This document shows positions 12,195-23,805 of a stretch of DNA of 64,000 nt, piece by piece. Within the stretch, counting starts at the first letter, position 1. The number at the start of each line of letters is the position of its first letter. The notes beneath the pieces were generated by a model, which was not told where the DNA came from, ran no database searches, and saw nothing but the letters and a program-made list of their open reading frames with translations. The stretch is taken from contig NZ_CP004387.1 of NCBI RefSeq assembly GCF_000299335.2, positions 1,984,001 through 2,048,000 on the forward strand, given 5' to 3'. The translations under genes and the position numbers were made by a program. This DNA is from Isoalcanivorax pacificus W11-5. Its GTDB lineage: Bacteria > Pseudomonadota > Gammaproteobacteria > Pseudomonadales > Alcanivoracaceae.

Positions 12195-12992
12195 TCAGTT
12201 CGGACCGGCGTGCGCGGTGGGGTGCAGGACACGCTGGCCGGCCAACGTTGTTTCCAGTCTATAACGTCGCGCGTATTCCGCAAGAGCCGTCGGGGTGTGC
12301 GGCCAGGACCAGTCATTCTGTACGTCGACACGTTCACGCAGCGCCTGTTCGAACTGCGCGCGCGGGACGCTGTGGGCGCCCAGTGACATCAGGTGCGACG
12401 TTTCCATCTGGCAATCGACCAGATCAATGCCGTGTGCGGGTTGCAGCAGGCACAGCAGGGCCAGCGCCGCCTTGGAGGCATTCGCGGCGACGCTGAACAT
12501 GGACTCGCCGAAGAACATGCGTCCAATGTGAATGCCGTACAGGCCGCCAACCAGTTCATCTGCCTGCCACACCTCGATGCTGTGGGCATGGCCCAGCCGG
12601 TGCAGTTGCGCGTAGGCGACCCGCATGTCGTCAGTAATCCAGGTGCCGGCCTGGCCATCGCGGGGCGCCAGGGCACAGGCCTGGACCACCCTGGTAAATG
12701 CCTGGTCGATGGAGAAGCGGAAGTGATCGCGGCGCAGTAACTTGCGCAGACTGGTGCTGTAGTGAAACTCGGCGGGCGCGAGGATCAGCCTGGGGCTGGG
12801 CGACCACCACAGGATCGGCTGGTCATCGCTGAACCAGGGAAAGATGCCGGCGCGGTAGGCTCTGAGCAATGTCGCGGGCCGCAAGTCGGAACCGATCGCG
12901 AGCAGGCCGTTCGGATCGTCCAGCGCGTGCCGGGTATCAGGAAAGGGCGCCCCCGGCGCAAGCCAGGGGAGCGCTCCGACATCGTTCTTCAA
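12195..12992 (-). CDS. aat: Leucyl/phenylalanyl-tRNA--protein transferase
   Basis: Aat adds Leu or Phe to proteins with N-terminal Arg or Lys, making them ClpS/ClpAP substrates. The 265-residue protein has the family core 'FPDTRHALDDPNGLLAIGSDL', 'GIFPWFSDDQPILWWSPSPR', 'HSIEVWQADELVGGLYGI' and 'MFFGESMFS', with 'LVDCQMETSHLMSLGA'. It is a little longer at the C-terminus than E. coli Aat (234). It starts 6 bases after the trxB stop, so trxB-aat-bpt-infA look like one transcript. Confidence 0.97.
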   Translation of the reverse strand: MKNDVGALPWLAPGAPFPDTRHALDDPNGLLAIGSDLRPATLLRAYRAGIFPWFSDDQPILWWSPSPRLILAPAEFHYSTSLRKLLRRDHFRFSIDQAFTRVVQACALAPRDGQAGTWITDDMRVAYAQLHRLGHAHSIEVWQADELVGGLYGIHIGRMFFGESMFSVAANASKAALALLCLLQPAHGIDLVDCQMETSHLMSLGAHSVPRAQFEQALRERVDVQNDWSWPHTPTALAEYARRYRLETTLAGQRVLHPTAHAGPN

Positions 12993-12998
12993 GTGGCC

Positions 12999-14319
<1,321 letters not shown>

Positions 14320-16638
14320 GTGAGCAATTCCAAGGTTCAGACAGAAACGCCCGGCTGGGCACGCCATCTGCGGCGCGGGCTGCTGGAAGGCATGATCATC
14401 AGCCTGCTGGCGCTGTCACTGTATCTGTTGCTGGCACTGGTGACCTACCACCCGGCTGATCCGGGCTGGTCCTATGTGTCTGATGTGCGCCAGGTCAGCA
14501 ATGCCGGCGGCCGTTTCGGGGCCTTCGCCGCTGATCTGCTGTTTTTCCTGTTCGGCTATCTGGCGTTCCTGTTCCCGGTGCTGGTGGCCTTCTGGGGTAT
14601 CCGCGTATTGCGTGAGCGCCACGCCGGACTGGCCGGGAACTGGCCGATGTTCAGCCTGAGGCTGGTGGGTTTTGTCCTGACCATGATGGCGGGCACCGGG
14701 CTGGCGTACATGCATTTCGCCGGCAATGGCAGCACGCTGCCGGAAGATGCCGGCGGCATTCTCGGCCAGGTCGTCGGCACCGGCTCGCTGCACGCGTTCA
14801 ATTACACCGGCGGCAATCTGGTACTGATCACGCTGTTTCTGATCGGCATGACCATCTTCACCGACCTCTCCTGGATACGCCTGGCCGAGCGCCTCGGCGC
14901 CGGCGTGATGGCGCTGGCGCAGAAAATGCTGAAGTGGTTTGCCGCAGCGCGTGAGCGCCGTGAGGACCAGCGCCATGCGAAAGTGGTCGTGGCCCAGCGT
15001 CGCGAAGTGGTGGAAGTGGCGAAGCAGAAGGCGGCGACCCGTGTACCGCCCAAAATTGCAGCGCCGGTCAAGAAAGTCGAAACCAGCGCCCGTGCCGAGA
15101 AGGAAAAGCAGCAGCCGCTGTTTACCACCCAGGTAAGCGGCACGCTGCCAGCGATTGGCTTGCTGGATATGGTGGATGAAAACGGCCGTGGCGGTTTCTC
15201 CGACGAGGCGCTGGACGCCATGTCACGGCTGCTGGAAATCAAGCTGCGTGATTTCAATATCGAAGCGGAAGTGGTGGCGGTCCAGCCCGGACCGGTGATC
15301 ACCCGCTTTGAAATCCAGCCGGCGGCGGGCATCAAGGTCAGCCGCATCACCAATCTGGCCAAGGACCTGGCCCGCTCGCTGGCGGTGATTTCCGTGCGCG
15401 TGGTGGAAGTGATTCCCGGCAAGACCACCGTGGGCATCGAGATCCCGAACGAAGAACGGGAAATGATCCGCTTCACCGAGGCGGTGGCCAGCAAGGCCTT
15501 TGATGATTCACCGTCGCCGCTGACACTGGCGCTGGGCAAGGACATCAGTGGCCGCCCGGTGGTGGCGGACCTGGCGCGCATGCCGCACCTGCTGGTGGCC
15601 GGCACCACCGGCTCCGGTAAATCCGTGGGCCTGAACGCCATGCTGCTGTCGATCCTGTTCAAATCAGCGCCGGATGATGTGCGGCTGATCATGATCGACC
15701 CGAAAATGCTGGAGCTGGCGGTGTACGACGGCATTCCGCATCTGCTGACGCCGGTGGTGACGGATATGAAAGAAGCCGCCAGCGCGTTGCGCTGGGGCGT
15801 GGCCGAAATGGAGCGCCGCTATCGCCTGATGGCGTCCCTGGGCGTGCGCAACCTGGCCGGTTTCAACCGCAAGGTGCTGGACGCCGAAAAGCAGGGCAAG
15901 CCATTAAAAGACCCGTTGTGGAAACCGAACGACCCGATGGATCTGACGGAAGAGGCGCCACTGCTGGAGAAGCTGCCTTATATCGTCATCGTGGTGGACG
16001 AATTTGCCGACATGATGATGATCGTCGGCAAGAAGGTGGAAGAACTGATTGCGCGTATCGCGCAGAAGGCGCGGGCCGCCGGGATTCACCTGATCCTGGC
16101 CACGCAGCGTCCGTCCGTGGATGTGATCACCGGCCTGATCAAGGCCAACGTGCCGTCGCGGATGGCATTCCAGGTGTCCTCGAAAATCGATTCCCGCACC
16201 GTGCTCGACCAGGGCGGCGCTGAACAGTTGCTGGGCCATGGCGACATGCTTTATTTGCCGGTGGGCGTGAGCGTGCCGGAACGTGTGCACGGCGCCTTTG
16301 TCTCAGATGAGGAAGTGCACCGTGTCTGCGACGACTGGCGCAAACGGGGCGAGCCAAACTACCTGCCGGAGATTCTCGAAGGCGGCGAGGGCGGCGGCGC
16401 CTTCGGCGGCATGGACGGCGGCGGTGACGACGACGCCGAACAGGACCCGCTCTACGACGAAGCAGTGGCCCATGTCATCGAAAGCCGCCGCGCCTCCATT
16501 TCTGCCGTGCAGCGCAAGCTGAAGATCGGCTACAACCGCGCCGCCCGCCTGGTGGAAGCGATGGAAATGGCGGGCGTGGTCAGTGCGGCAGGCCATAACG
16601 GCCAGCGTGAAGTGATTGTGCCCGGCGGGTCAGACTGA
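14320..16638 (+). CDS. ftsK: DNA translocase FtsK
   Basis: FtsK couples cell division to chromosome dimer resolution. This 772-residue form has four or five N-terminal membrane helices (residues ~25-190), a short charged linker (~200-270, K/R/A/P-rich) and the motor domain with Walker [13 protein letters not shown] near residue 430, Walker B '[12 protein letters not shown]' and '[18 protein letters not shown]'. The C-terminal gamma winged-helix domain ([26 protein letters not shown]) reads KOPS and contacts XerD. The linker is much shorter than in E. coli FtsK. The GTG at 14320 is the chosen start; an in-frame TTG at 14272 would add 16 residues. Confidence 0.95.
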   Translation: MSNSKVQTETPGWARHLRRGLLEGMIISLLALSLYLLLALVTYHPADPGWSYVSDVRQVSNAGGRFGAFAADLLFFLFGYLAFLFPVLVAFWGIRVLRERHAGLAGNWPMFSLRLVGFVLTMMAGTGLAYMHFAGNGSTLPEDAGGILGQVVGTGSLHAFNYTGGNLVLITLFLIGMTIFTDLSWIRLAERLGAGVMALAQKMLKWFAAARERREDQRHAKVVVAQRREVVEVAKQKAATRVPPKIAAPVKKVETSARAEKEKQQPLFTTQVSGTLPAIGLLDMVDENGRGGFSDEALDAMSRLLEIKLRDFNIEAEVVAVQPGPVITRFEIQPAAGIKVSRITNLAKDLARSLAVISVRVVEVIPGKTTVGIEIPNEEREMIRFTEAVASKAFDDSPSPLTLALGKDISGRPVVADLARMPHLLVAGTTGSGKSVGLNAMLLSILFKSAPDDVRLIMIDPKMLELAVYDGIPHLLTPVVTDMKEAASALRWGVAEMERRYRLMASLGVRNLAGFNRKVLDAEKQGKPLKDPLWKPNDPMDLTEEAPLLEKLPYIVIVVDEFADMMMIVGKKVEELIARIAQKARAAGIHLILATQRPSVDVITGLIKANVPSRMAFQVSSKIDSRTVLDQGGAEQLLGHGDMLYLPVGVSVPERVHGAFVSDEEVHRVCDDWRKRGEPNYLPEILEGGEGGGAFGGMDGGGDDDAEQDPLYDEAVAHVIESRRASISAVQRKLKIGYNRAARLVEAMEMAGVVSAAGHNGQREVIVPGGSD

Positions 16639-16669
16639 GCGCCGCCGGATTATGCAAGCAGGAGCTGCA

Positions 16670-17284
16670 ATGAAGAAATGGTATCTGTTAGTGGTGCTGG
16701 CGTTGTCGCCGGCAGCCTGGGCCGGAGCGACGGAAGACCTGGTGTCACGGCTGGCCGGAGTGCGCTCCATGAGCTGCGATTTCGAGCAACTGGTGCTGGA
16801 TCGCGGCGGCTCCCGGTTGCAGGAAGCGAAAGGGGAAATGCAGGTGTCCCGCCCGCGCCAGTTCCGCTGGCATGCGGATTCTCCCTATGAACAACTGGTG
16901 GTCTCCAACGGCGATGTGGTCTGGATTTACGATGTCGATCTGGATCAGGTCATCGAGCGGGCGCTGGGCGACCAGGTGGGCAATACGCCCGCGCTGCTGT
17001 TCAGCGGCAACCCGGAAGAAGTCGCGAATGAATTCACCATCGAGGAAGCCGATCGCCATCGTGGCAGGGTGACCTATCGCCTGCGTCCGAAAGGCGAGGA
17101 GCCGTTGTTCAGTCTGCTGGAAGTCACCTTCGAGGGTGACACTCCGCGCGGCATGCGGCTGGAGGATGCGCTGGGTCAGCAAACCACCATCGACTTCAGC
17201 AATGTGCGCCTGAACACTGCGCTGGACAGCAGCCTGTTCGAGTTCGAGCCGCCGGAAGGGGCCGACGTTGTCAGCGAACTATGA
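16670..17284 (+). CDS. lolA: Outer-membrane lipoprotein carrier protein LolA
   Basis: LolA is the periplasmic chaperone that takes lipoproteins from LolCDE to LolB. The 204-residue protein has a Sec signal peptide (MKKWYLLVVLALSPAAWAGA, with cleavage after AWA) and the family segments 'SMSCDFEQLV', 'RPRQFRWHADSPYEQLVVSNGDVVWIYDVDLDQV' and 'TTIDFSNVRLN'. The start at 16670 has AGGAGC upstream; the frame is open further but without signal-peptide logic. It lies 31 bases after ftsK and overlaps rarA by 4 bases, the ftsK-lolA-rarA order usual in this class. Confidence 0.95.
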   Translation: MKKWYLLVVLALSPAAWAGATEDLVSRLAGVRSMSCDFEQLVLDRGGSRLQEAKGEMQVSRPRQFRWHADSPYEQLVVSNGDVVWIYDVDLDQVIERALGDQVGNTPALLFSGNPEEVANEFTIEEADRHRGRVTYRLRPKGEEPLFSLLEVTFEGDTPRGMRLEDALGQQTTIDFSNVRLNTALDSSLFEFEPPEGADVVSEL

Positions 17285-18606
17285 GTGACCTGTTCAGCGG
17301 TCCGGGGCAGGACAGCCGCCATCAGCCGCTGGCGGCCCGCCTGCGACCGGCCTCGCTGGAAGAGTATGTCGGCCAGCAACATCTGGTGGGCCCCGGCAAG
17401 CCGCTGCGCCGGGCCCTGGACCAGGGCCAGTTGCATTCGATGATCCTCTGGGGCCCGCCCGGTACCGGCAAGACGACCCTGGCGCTGATCCTGGCCCACC
17501 ATGTCCAGGCCGCCTTCGTCACCATGTCCGCCGTGCTGGCCGGAGTGAAGGATATTCGTGCCGAAGTCGAGCGTGCGCGCGACCGGCTGGCGATGGGGCG
17601 CCGGACAGTCCTGTTCGTGGACGAAGTGCACCGCTTCAACAAGTCGCAACAGGACGCGTTCCTGCCACACGTGGAGGACGGCACCCTCATCTTCATCGGT
17701 GCCACCACCGAAAATCCCTCGTTTGAACTGAATAACGCGTTGCTGTCGCGGGCGCGGGTCTATCGGCTGCAATCGCTGCAGCGCGATGACCTGGCGCAAC
17801 TGCTTGACCGGGCCCTGGCCACCGAGCCACTGGACGGGCTGCGAATGGGCGAGGGCGCCCGCACACTGTTGCTGGATCAGGTGGACGGTGATGCCCGCCG
17901 TTTGCTGAACCTGCTGGAAATTGCCGCTGACCTGGCCCGGGGGGAAGACGGCGAGATCACCGAGCCGCTGCTCAAGGAGCTGTTCCGCGACAGCCTGCGC
18001 CGCTTCGACAAGGGCGGCGATATCTTCTACGACCAGATCAGCGCGCTGCACAAATCCGTGCGCGGTTCCGACCCGGATGCCGCGCTGTACTGGTTTGCCC
18101 GCATGCTCGACGGCGGCGCCGACCCGCTGTATATCGCCCGCCGCGTGGTGCGCATGGCCAGCGAGGATATCGGCAACGCCGACCCGCGTGCGCTGCGGCT
18201 GGCGCTGGATGCCTGGGAGGTCCAGGAGCGGCTCGGTTCGCCGGAAGGCGAGCTGGCCATTGCCCAGGCGCTGGTCTATCTGGCCGTGGCCGCGAAAAGC
18301 AACGCGGTCTATAACGCCTACAACCAGGCACGCCGCTTCGTCGCCGAACACCCCACGGACGAAGTGCCGCTGCACCTGCGCAATGCCCCCACCAAGCTGA
18401 TGAAAGCCGAGGGTTACGGCGACGACTATCGCTATGCCCACGATTTTCCCGACGCCTATGTACCGGGCGAAAGTTACTTTCCGACCTCCATCCCGCGCCC
18501 GGCGTTCTACCAGCCGGTACCCCGTGGTCTGGAAATCCGCATGGCCGAAAAACTGGCCAGCCTGCGCGAGAAGGACCGCCAGAGCGACTGGCAGCGCGAG
18601 GACTGA
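17281..18606 (+). CDS. rarA: Replication-associated recombination protein A
   Basis: RarA (MgsA) is a AAA+ ATPase related to clamp loaders and acts at stalled replication forks. The 441-residue protein has 'PLAARLRPASLEEYVGQQHLVG', Walker A GPPGTGKTTLALIL, Walker B 'VLFVDEVHRFNKSQQDAFLP', sensor 1 'FIGATTENPSFELN' and the C-terminal tetramerisation region including 'YNQARRFVAEHPTDEVPLHLRNAPTKLMKAEGYGDDYRYAHDFPDAY'-like family sequence. It overlaps lolA by 4 bases. Confidence 0.97.
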   Translation: MSDLFSGPGQDSRHQPLAARLRPASLEEYVGQQHLVGPGKPLRRALDQGQLHSMILWGPPGTGKTTLALILAHHVQAAFVTMSAVLAGVKDIRAEVERARDRLAMGRRTVLFVDEVHRFNKSQQDAFLPHVEDGTLIFIGATTENPSFELNNALLSRARVYRLQSLQRDDLAQLLDRALATEPLDGLRMGEGARTLLLDQVDGDARRLLNLLEIAADLARGEDGEITEPLLKELFRDSLRRFDKGGDIFYDQISALHKSVRGSDPDAALYWFARMLDGGADPLYIARRVVRMASEDIGNADPRALRLALDAWEVQERLGSPEGELAIAQALVYLAVAAKSNAVYNAYNQARRFVAEHPTDEVPLHLRNAPTKLMKAEGYGDDYRYAHDFPDAYVPGESYFPTSIPRPAFYQPVPRGLEIRMAEKLASLREKDRQSDWQRED

Positions 18607-18611
18607 CTGCT

Positions 18612-18897
18612 AGGGGACCTCTGAATAACTCCCCGGTGGTTCTGGCTTTCCGGGCGACGCCTGATCAAGGCGCGACTTCGAAGGCGTAGCGGGCTACGTC
18701 GAGAAGTCGCAACGCGGAGCAGGTGCCGCCCGGAAAGCCCCGAAGGGCGGGCGCTACAGCACGCATTAGCCGCGCCTGTGCCCCGAATGGGGTATTGCGT
18801 CGCTTGGCAAGGGCGATGCCATTGCCGGCGCGCCGCGCCTTGCTACTGCATGCTGTAGCGCCCGCAGAACCACCGGGGAGTTATTCAGAGGTCCCCT
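18612..18897. mobile_element. 286-bp MITE-like non-coding element with perfect 33-bp terminal inverted repeats
   Basis: The outer arms 18612-18644 and 18865-18897 are perfect inverted repeats (beginning AGGGGACCTCTGAATAACTC). Inside are three more perfect or near-perfect dyads: 18644-18656 with 18727-18739 (GGCTTTCCGGGCG), 18672-18679 with 18703-18710 (GCGACTTC) around an inner CGTAGC/GCTACG, and 18747-18761 with 18851-18865 (GCGGGCGCTACAGCA). The whole can fold as a cloverleaf-like three-way junction. There is no ORF of note. The flanks read CTAG on the left and CTGG on the right if the repeat is trimmed to GGGACC..GGTCCC, a possible decayed 4-bp target duplication. It resembles a non-autonomous derivative of an IS; the parent family is not proven. 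Confidence 0.75.
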
Positions 18898-18930
18898 GGC
18901 ACTCGCATCCCGGCGCCGACTTCCCGATAA

Positions 18931-20262
<1,332 letters not shown>

Positions 20263-20263
20263 T

Positions 20264-21649
20264 ATGCAGTATCTGCCGGTATCCTGGCGGGTCGATGGAC
20301 AGTGGGTGCTGCTGGTGGGCGGGGGCGAGATCGCCCTGCGCAAGGCGCGCCTGCTGGCGCGCGCCGGTGCCCGCCTGCGGGTCGTGGCGCCGGAGATCGA
20401 GCCGGCACTGGCGGAACTGGTGGACCAGACCGGCGGTGAACGTCTGGCCTCGGTGTTCGAGGCCGCACAACTGGACGGCGTGCAACTGGCGCTTGCGGCC
20501 ACCGACAGCGACAGCGTCAATCGCGCCGTGTCAGAGGCTGCACAGGCACGGGGCATACCGGTCAATGTGGTCGACAATCCGTCTCTGTGTACCTTTATTT
20601 TTCCCGCTATCGTCGACCGCGATCCGCTGCTGGTGAGCATCAGTTCCGGCGGCGCGTCGCCGGTGCTGGCGCGCTGGCTGCGCAGCCGCATTGAATCCTG
20701 GCTGCCGGCCCGCTGGGGGGAGCTGGCCAGCCTGATGGGCAGCCGCCGCAAGGCGCTGGCCGAGAAACTGCCGGCGGTGTCGGCGCGCCGGCTGTTCTGG
20801 GAAAATGTACTGGACGGCCCGGTGGTGGAACAGAGCCTTGCCGGGCGTTCGCAAGAGGCCGGGGCACTATTGGACAAGGCCATTGAACAGGCCGATGCCG
20901 CCACGCTGTCCGAAGGTGAGGTCTATCTGGTCGGCGCCGGCCCCGGCGACCCGGACCTGCTGACGTTCCGGGCGCTGCGCCTGTTGCAGAAAGCCGACGT
21001 GGTGCTCTACGACCGGCTGGTGTCACCGGGCGTGCTGGAACTGGCGCGCCGTGATGCAGAGCTGGTCTACGTGGGCAAAAAGCGTTCCGAACATGTGATT
21101 CCCCAGAACGAGATCAACGAACTGCTGGTGCAATACGCCCGGCAAGGCAAGAAAGTCTGCCGCCTGAAAGGCGGTGACCCGTTCATCTTCGGCCGGGGCG
21201 GTGAGGAAATCGAGCGGGTAGTGGCCGAAGGCATCCGCTTCCAGGTGGTGCCCGGCATCACTGCAGCCTCCGGCTGCGCCGCCTATGCCGGCATTCCACT
21301 GACCCATCGGGACCATGCCCAGTCAGTGCGCTTTGTCACCGGGCACCGCAAGGAAAACGGCGAGTTGAATCTGCCCTGGGCGGCGCTGACCACGCCAAAC
21401 GAAACCCTGGTGTTCTACATGGGGCTGGTAAGCCTGCCGGATATCAGCCGTGGCCTGATTGCCGCCGGCAAGTCGCCGCAGACGCCGGCAGCGCTGGTGT
21501 CCCAAGGCACCACGGCGGATCAGCAGGTCGTGACCGGCACGCTGGAAAACCTGCCTGCCCTCGCGGCGCAGGCGCAACTGCCGGCGCCCACCTTGCTGAT
21601 CATCGGTGATGTGGTAGCGCTGCACGCGCAACTGAACTGGTTCGGCTGA
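20264..21649 (+). CDS. cysG: Siroheme synthase (trifunctional CysG)
   Basis: The 461-residue fusion makes siroheme from uroporphyrinogen III. The N-terminal CysG-B module (residues 1-~210) has the NAD-binding [18 protein letters not shown] and acts as precorrin-2 dehydrogenase and ferrochelatase. The C-terminal CysG-A module is a SAM-dependent uroporphyrinogen-III methyltransferase with [20 protein letters not shown], 'VVLYDRLV', '[17 protein letters not shown]' and '[22 protein letters not shown]'. It starts 1 base after serS, as in pseudomonads, and converges on tusB. Confidence 0.97.
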   Translation: MQYLPVSWRVDGQWVLLVGGGEIALRKARLLARAGARLRVVAPEIEPALAELVDQTGGERLASVFEAAQLDGVQLALAATDSDSVNRAVSEAAQARGIPVNVVDNPSLCTFIFPAIVDRDPLLVSISSGGASPVLARWLRSRIESWLPARWGELASLMGSRRKALAEKLPAVSARRLFWENVLDGPVVEQSLAGRSQEAGALLDKAIEQADAATLSEGEVYLVGAGPGDPDLLTFRALRLLQKADVVLYDRLVSPGVLELARRDAELVYVGKKRSEHVIPQNEINELLVQYARQGKKVCRLKGGDPFIFGRGGEEIERVVAEGIRFQVVPGITAASGCAAYAGIPLTHRDHAQSVRFVTGHRKENGELNLPWAALTTPNETLVFYMGLVSLPDISRGLIAAGKSPQTPAALVSQGTTADQQVVTGTLENLPALAAQAQLPAPTLLIIGDVVALHAQLNWFG

Positions 21650-21655
21650 CGCGGG

Positions 21656-21931
21656 TTACGGCCACCAGCTCAGGCAGCGTGGGTGGGATTCGGTGAGCGC
21701 GATCAGCGTGGCCCAGTCGATGGCCGCCATGCCATCCGCAGCCAGTACGGTCTCATCCTGCAGCACGTAGCACCGGGTGCCGGTGAACGTCGCACAGGCG
21801 GCGGCGTTACCTGCGATAAACACGCCAGCTTCGAGCAGTACCACCTCATCGTTCTCCCCCAGGCACGCGGCCACCTGCGCGAGCAAGTCGGTACGCGAGG
21901 GCGAAAAGGCCACCAGATGCAACGTGCTCAT
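21656..21931 (-). CDS. tusB: Sulfurtransferase complex subunit TusB (DsrH family)
   Basis: The 91-residue small protein MSTLHLVAFSPSRTDLLAQV matches the TusB/DsrH family, part of the TusBCD hexamer that passes persulfide sulfur to TusE for MnmA-dependent tRNA 2-thiolation. The start is set at ATG 21931, two bases after the tusC stop; an in-frame GTG at 21940 is also possible. It is the last gene of the minus-strand yccA-tusD-tusC-tusB unit and is convergent with cysG. The conserved cysteine of DsrH is not clearly placed in the middle of this sequence; TusD carries the catalytic Cys. Confidence 0.85.
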   Translation of the reverse strand: MSTLHLVAFSPSRTDLLAQVAACLGENDEVVLLEAGVFIAGNAAACATFTGTRCYVLQDETVLAADGMAAIDWATLIALTESHPRCLSWWP

Positions 21932-21933
21932 CT

Positions 21934-22263
21934 TCACCACCCCCAGGCGTGGCTGGCCTGTGCCAGCAGCGCGGGCAGGGCATCGTCGTTCACTGCAGTG
22001 ACTGGCACGAACGGCGTCACCGTTTCCAGCGCACTGTGTGGCGCCGCGCAGGTGATGCCGTAATCGGATAACGCATTCAGCAACTCGGTGATATCGCGAC
22101 GGCCGGTGGCCGGCCCGTGGCCGATCAGGTGCTGGATGGCCTCACCCAGAAACAGCAACGTCACGGATTGCCCGAAGGCGGCCAGCGTCAGCGCCATGTC
22201 CAACAGTTCGGCCAGGCTGTCGTCCTGATGGGGTGGTGTGCGGCAAATCAGCAGGGGAGACAT
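21934..22263 (-). CDS. tusC: Sulfurtransferase complex subunit TusC (DsrF family)
   Basis: This 109-residue DsrE/F-like fold protein reads 'LLICRTPPHQDDSLAELLDMALTLAAFGQSVTLLFLGEAIQHL', typical of TusC/DsrF. It forms the TusBCD complex. It begins one base after tusD ends and ends two bases before tusB, so the set is translationally coupled. Confidence 0.88.
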   Translation of the reverse strand: MSPLLICRTPPHQDDSLAELLDMALTLAAFGQSVTLLFLGEAIQHLIGHGPATGRRDITELLNALSDYGITCAAPHSALETVTPFVPVTAVNDDALPALLAQASHAWGW

Positions 22264-22264
22264 G

Positions 22265-22654
22265 TCAGCGTCCGAAACTCATGACCCGGTCGCTCACGGC
22301 CACCGCCTCGGCCCACTGGCCCAGGCCGGAGAGAACGAATTCGGGGGCCAGGTTGTCACCCTCCAGTTCAAGCCGGGCGGCTTCGTCGGCATCAACGATA
22401 CCGCGCCGCAGGGCGGCACCGATGCAGACCACGGCGTCGAGTTGATGATCACGAATGAAGGCACGCCACTGGGCACAGATATCCACTTCGCCCGCGCTCA
22501 CGCTGGTGAGCCGGTTGGCGAGCAGTACGCCCTGGCGATAGAAGAAAATACGGAAGAGGGTGTGGCCCCGCGCCAGCACCGCCTCGGCGGCGCGCAGCGC
22601 GGTGGTGGCCGCCTGGCTGTCAGGCCCGGCGGTCACCAGCAGGCTGTACTGCAT
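22265..22654 (-). CDS. tusD: Sulfurtransferase TusD (DsrE family)
   Basis: The 129-residue protein begins MQYSLLVTAGPDSQAATTALRAAEAVLARGH and has the active-site cysteine in LDAVVCIGAALRRGI (E. coli TusD Cys78 region). TusD accepts sulfur from TusA and passes it to TusE. Its ATG overlaps the stop codon of the upstream BI-1 gene (TGATG). Confidence 0.93.
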   Translation of the reverse strand: MQYSLLVTAGPDSQAATTALRAAEAVLARGHTLFRIFFYRQGVLLANRLTSVSAGEVDICAQWRAFIRDHQLDAVVCIGAALRRGIVDADEAARLELEGDNLAPEFVLSGLGQWAEAVAVSDRVMSFGR

Positions 22655-23340
22655 CAGTCATCGCCACCCAGGGCGGTAAGCAGGTGCAGCAGGCTGAGGA
22701 ACAGGTTGTACAGGGAGATAAACAGCGTCACGGTGGCGCGGATGTAGTTGGTCTCACCGCCATGGATGATGGCGCTGGTCTGCCACAGGATCAGCAGCGA
22801 CGACAGCAGGGCGAACATCCCGGATACGGCCAGCGACAGCATCGGCAGGTTAAAGAACAGGCCGACCAGCCCGCAGACGAAGGCCACGATCAGGCCCACC
22901 ATCAGGAAGCTGCCCATGAAGGAGAAATCCTTCCGGGTCACCAGTGCGATGGCCGACATCACGATGAACACCGTCGCTGTCATGCCGAGCGCCAGCGTCA
23001 CGGTTTCCATGCCACCGGGCACGCTGGCGTAGGCATTGATGATCGGGCCGGTGGTGAAACCCAGCCAGCCAGTAATGGCGAACACGGTGAGGATGCCCCA
23101 GCCGCTGTTCTGCAGCTTGGCGTTGGCGAACAGCAGTGCGAAGTACACGCCGATCACGATAAACGGGTTGATGAAACCGATATTGGACGCCATGGCGAAC
23201 CAGGCTGCCGCGGCAGACACCGCCAGCGACATGGCCAACAGGCCGTAAGTGTTGCGCAGTACGCTGGCAGCCTGCTCGCCGCCGACAATCGGGCCGGCAG
23301 TAGCGGAGGTGGGCGCAGCGTAACGGTAATCCTTATCCAT
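22654..23340 (-). CDS. yccA: Bax inhibitor-1 family membrane protein (YccA-like)
   Basis: The 228-residue protein has seven predicted membrane helices and the BI-1 family sequence: 'NTYGLLAMSLAVSAAAAWFAM', 'GILTVFAITGWLGFTTGPIIN', 'FSFMGSFLMVGLIVAFVCGLVGLFF' and a C-terminal 'ATVTLFISLYNLFLSLLHLL'. E. coli YccA is a substrate and inhibitor of the FtsH protease; other members are pH-sensitive Ca2+ leak channels. In E. coli yccA is beside tusE, and here it heads the tusDCB operon, so the sulfur-relay association is conserved although tusE itself is not adjacent. Confidence 0.92.
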   Translation of the reverse strand: MDKDYRYAAPTSATAGPIVGGEQAASVLRNTYGLLAMSLAVSAAAAWFAMASNIGFINPFIVIGVYFALLFANAKLQNSGWGILTVFAITGWLGFTTGPIINAYASVPGGMETVTLALGMTATVFIVMSAIALVTRKDFSFMGSFLMVGLIVAFVCGLVGLFFNLPMLSLAVSGMFALLSSLLILWQTSAIIHGGETNYIRATVTLFISLYNLFLSLLHLLTALGGDD

Positions 23341-23522
23341 AGGTCGGGTTCCCCAAAATGCACATCAGTTCCCGGATAATAGAAGCGGGCGCCCTAAAAT
23401 CCAAGGCATTCCGGCATCATAGTGTCAGTTTGTGACACTGGGTGACATGGGCGTCCATATCGGGCGCTGGCAGTGGCGAGGTTTTCCAGGCTGGGATAAA
23501 GCGATGACAGGCACAATGGAAG

Positions 23523-23612
23523 TGGCGGAGAGGGTGGGATTCGAACCCACGGAGGACGTTAATCCTCGACGGTTTTCAAGACCGTTGCATTCAACCGCTC
23601 TGCCACCTCTCC
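23523..23612 (-). tRNA. tRNA-Ser (anticodon UGA)
   Basis: The minus strand reads GGAGAGG at the 5' end and pairs with CCTCTCC before discriminator G and an encoded CCA. The anticodon stem is ACGGT/ACCGT with loop CTTGAAA, giving anticodon TGA. A long variable arm typical of class II tRNA-Ser and the T-arm GTGGG-TTCGAAT-CCCAC are present. The total is 90 nt including CCA. A sigma70 promoter lies just upstream. Confidence 0.97.
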
Positions 23613-23646
23613 GGGAAGCTTCGCTGCGGCAAGCGAATGAGCAGGC

Positions 23647-23674
23647 ATGATAAACAGGTGAGCAGGACAGTCAA
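23647..23674 (-). promoter_or_regulatory. sigma70 promoter of tRNA-Ser
   Basis: The minus strand reads TTGACT (-35, 23674-23669), a 16-base spacer, and TATCAT (-10, 23652-23647). The expected start lies some 30 bases before the mature tRNA 5' end at 23612. Confidence 0.65.
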
Positions 23675-23805
23675 CCAGAAAAGGCGCCCGCGACGTTCGC
23701 GGAACACCAGAGGGGGGTTGTTGCGTTGCGGGCGTGCCGTGTAACCCTTGCATCGCCATGTGCTCTCTGGCCATATGCGGACAATCATCCACGTGAGGGA
23801 GCACC

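Noticed and set aside
18763-18850. Structured small RNA inside the inverted-repeat element
   Set aside because: The dyads are explained by the terminal-repeat element architecture. No promoter-terminator pair was recognised, so an independent RNA gene cannot be supported.
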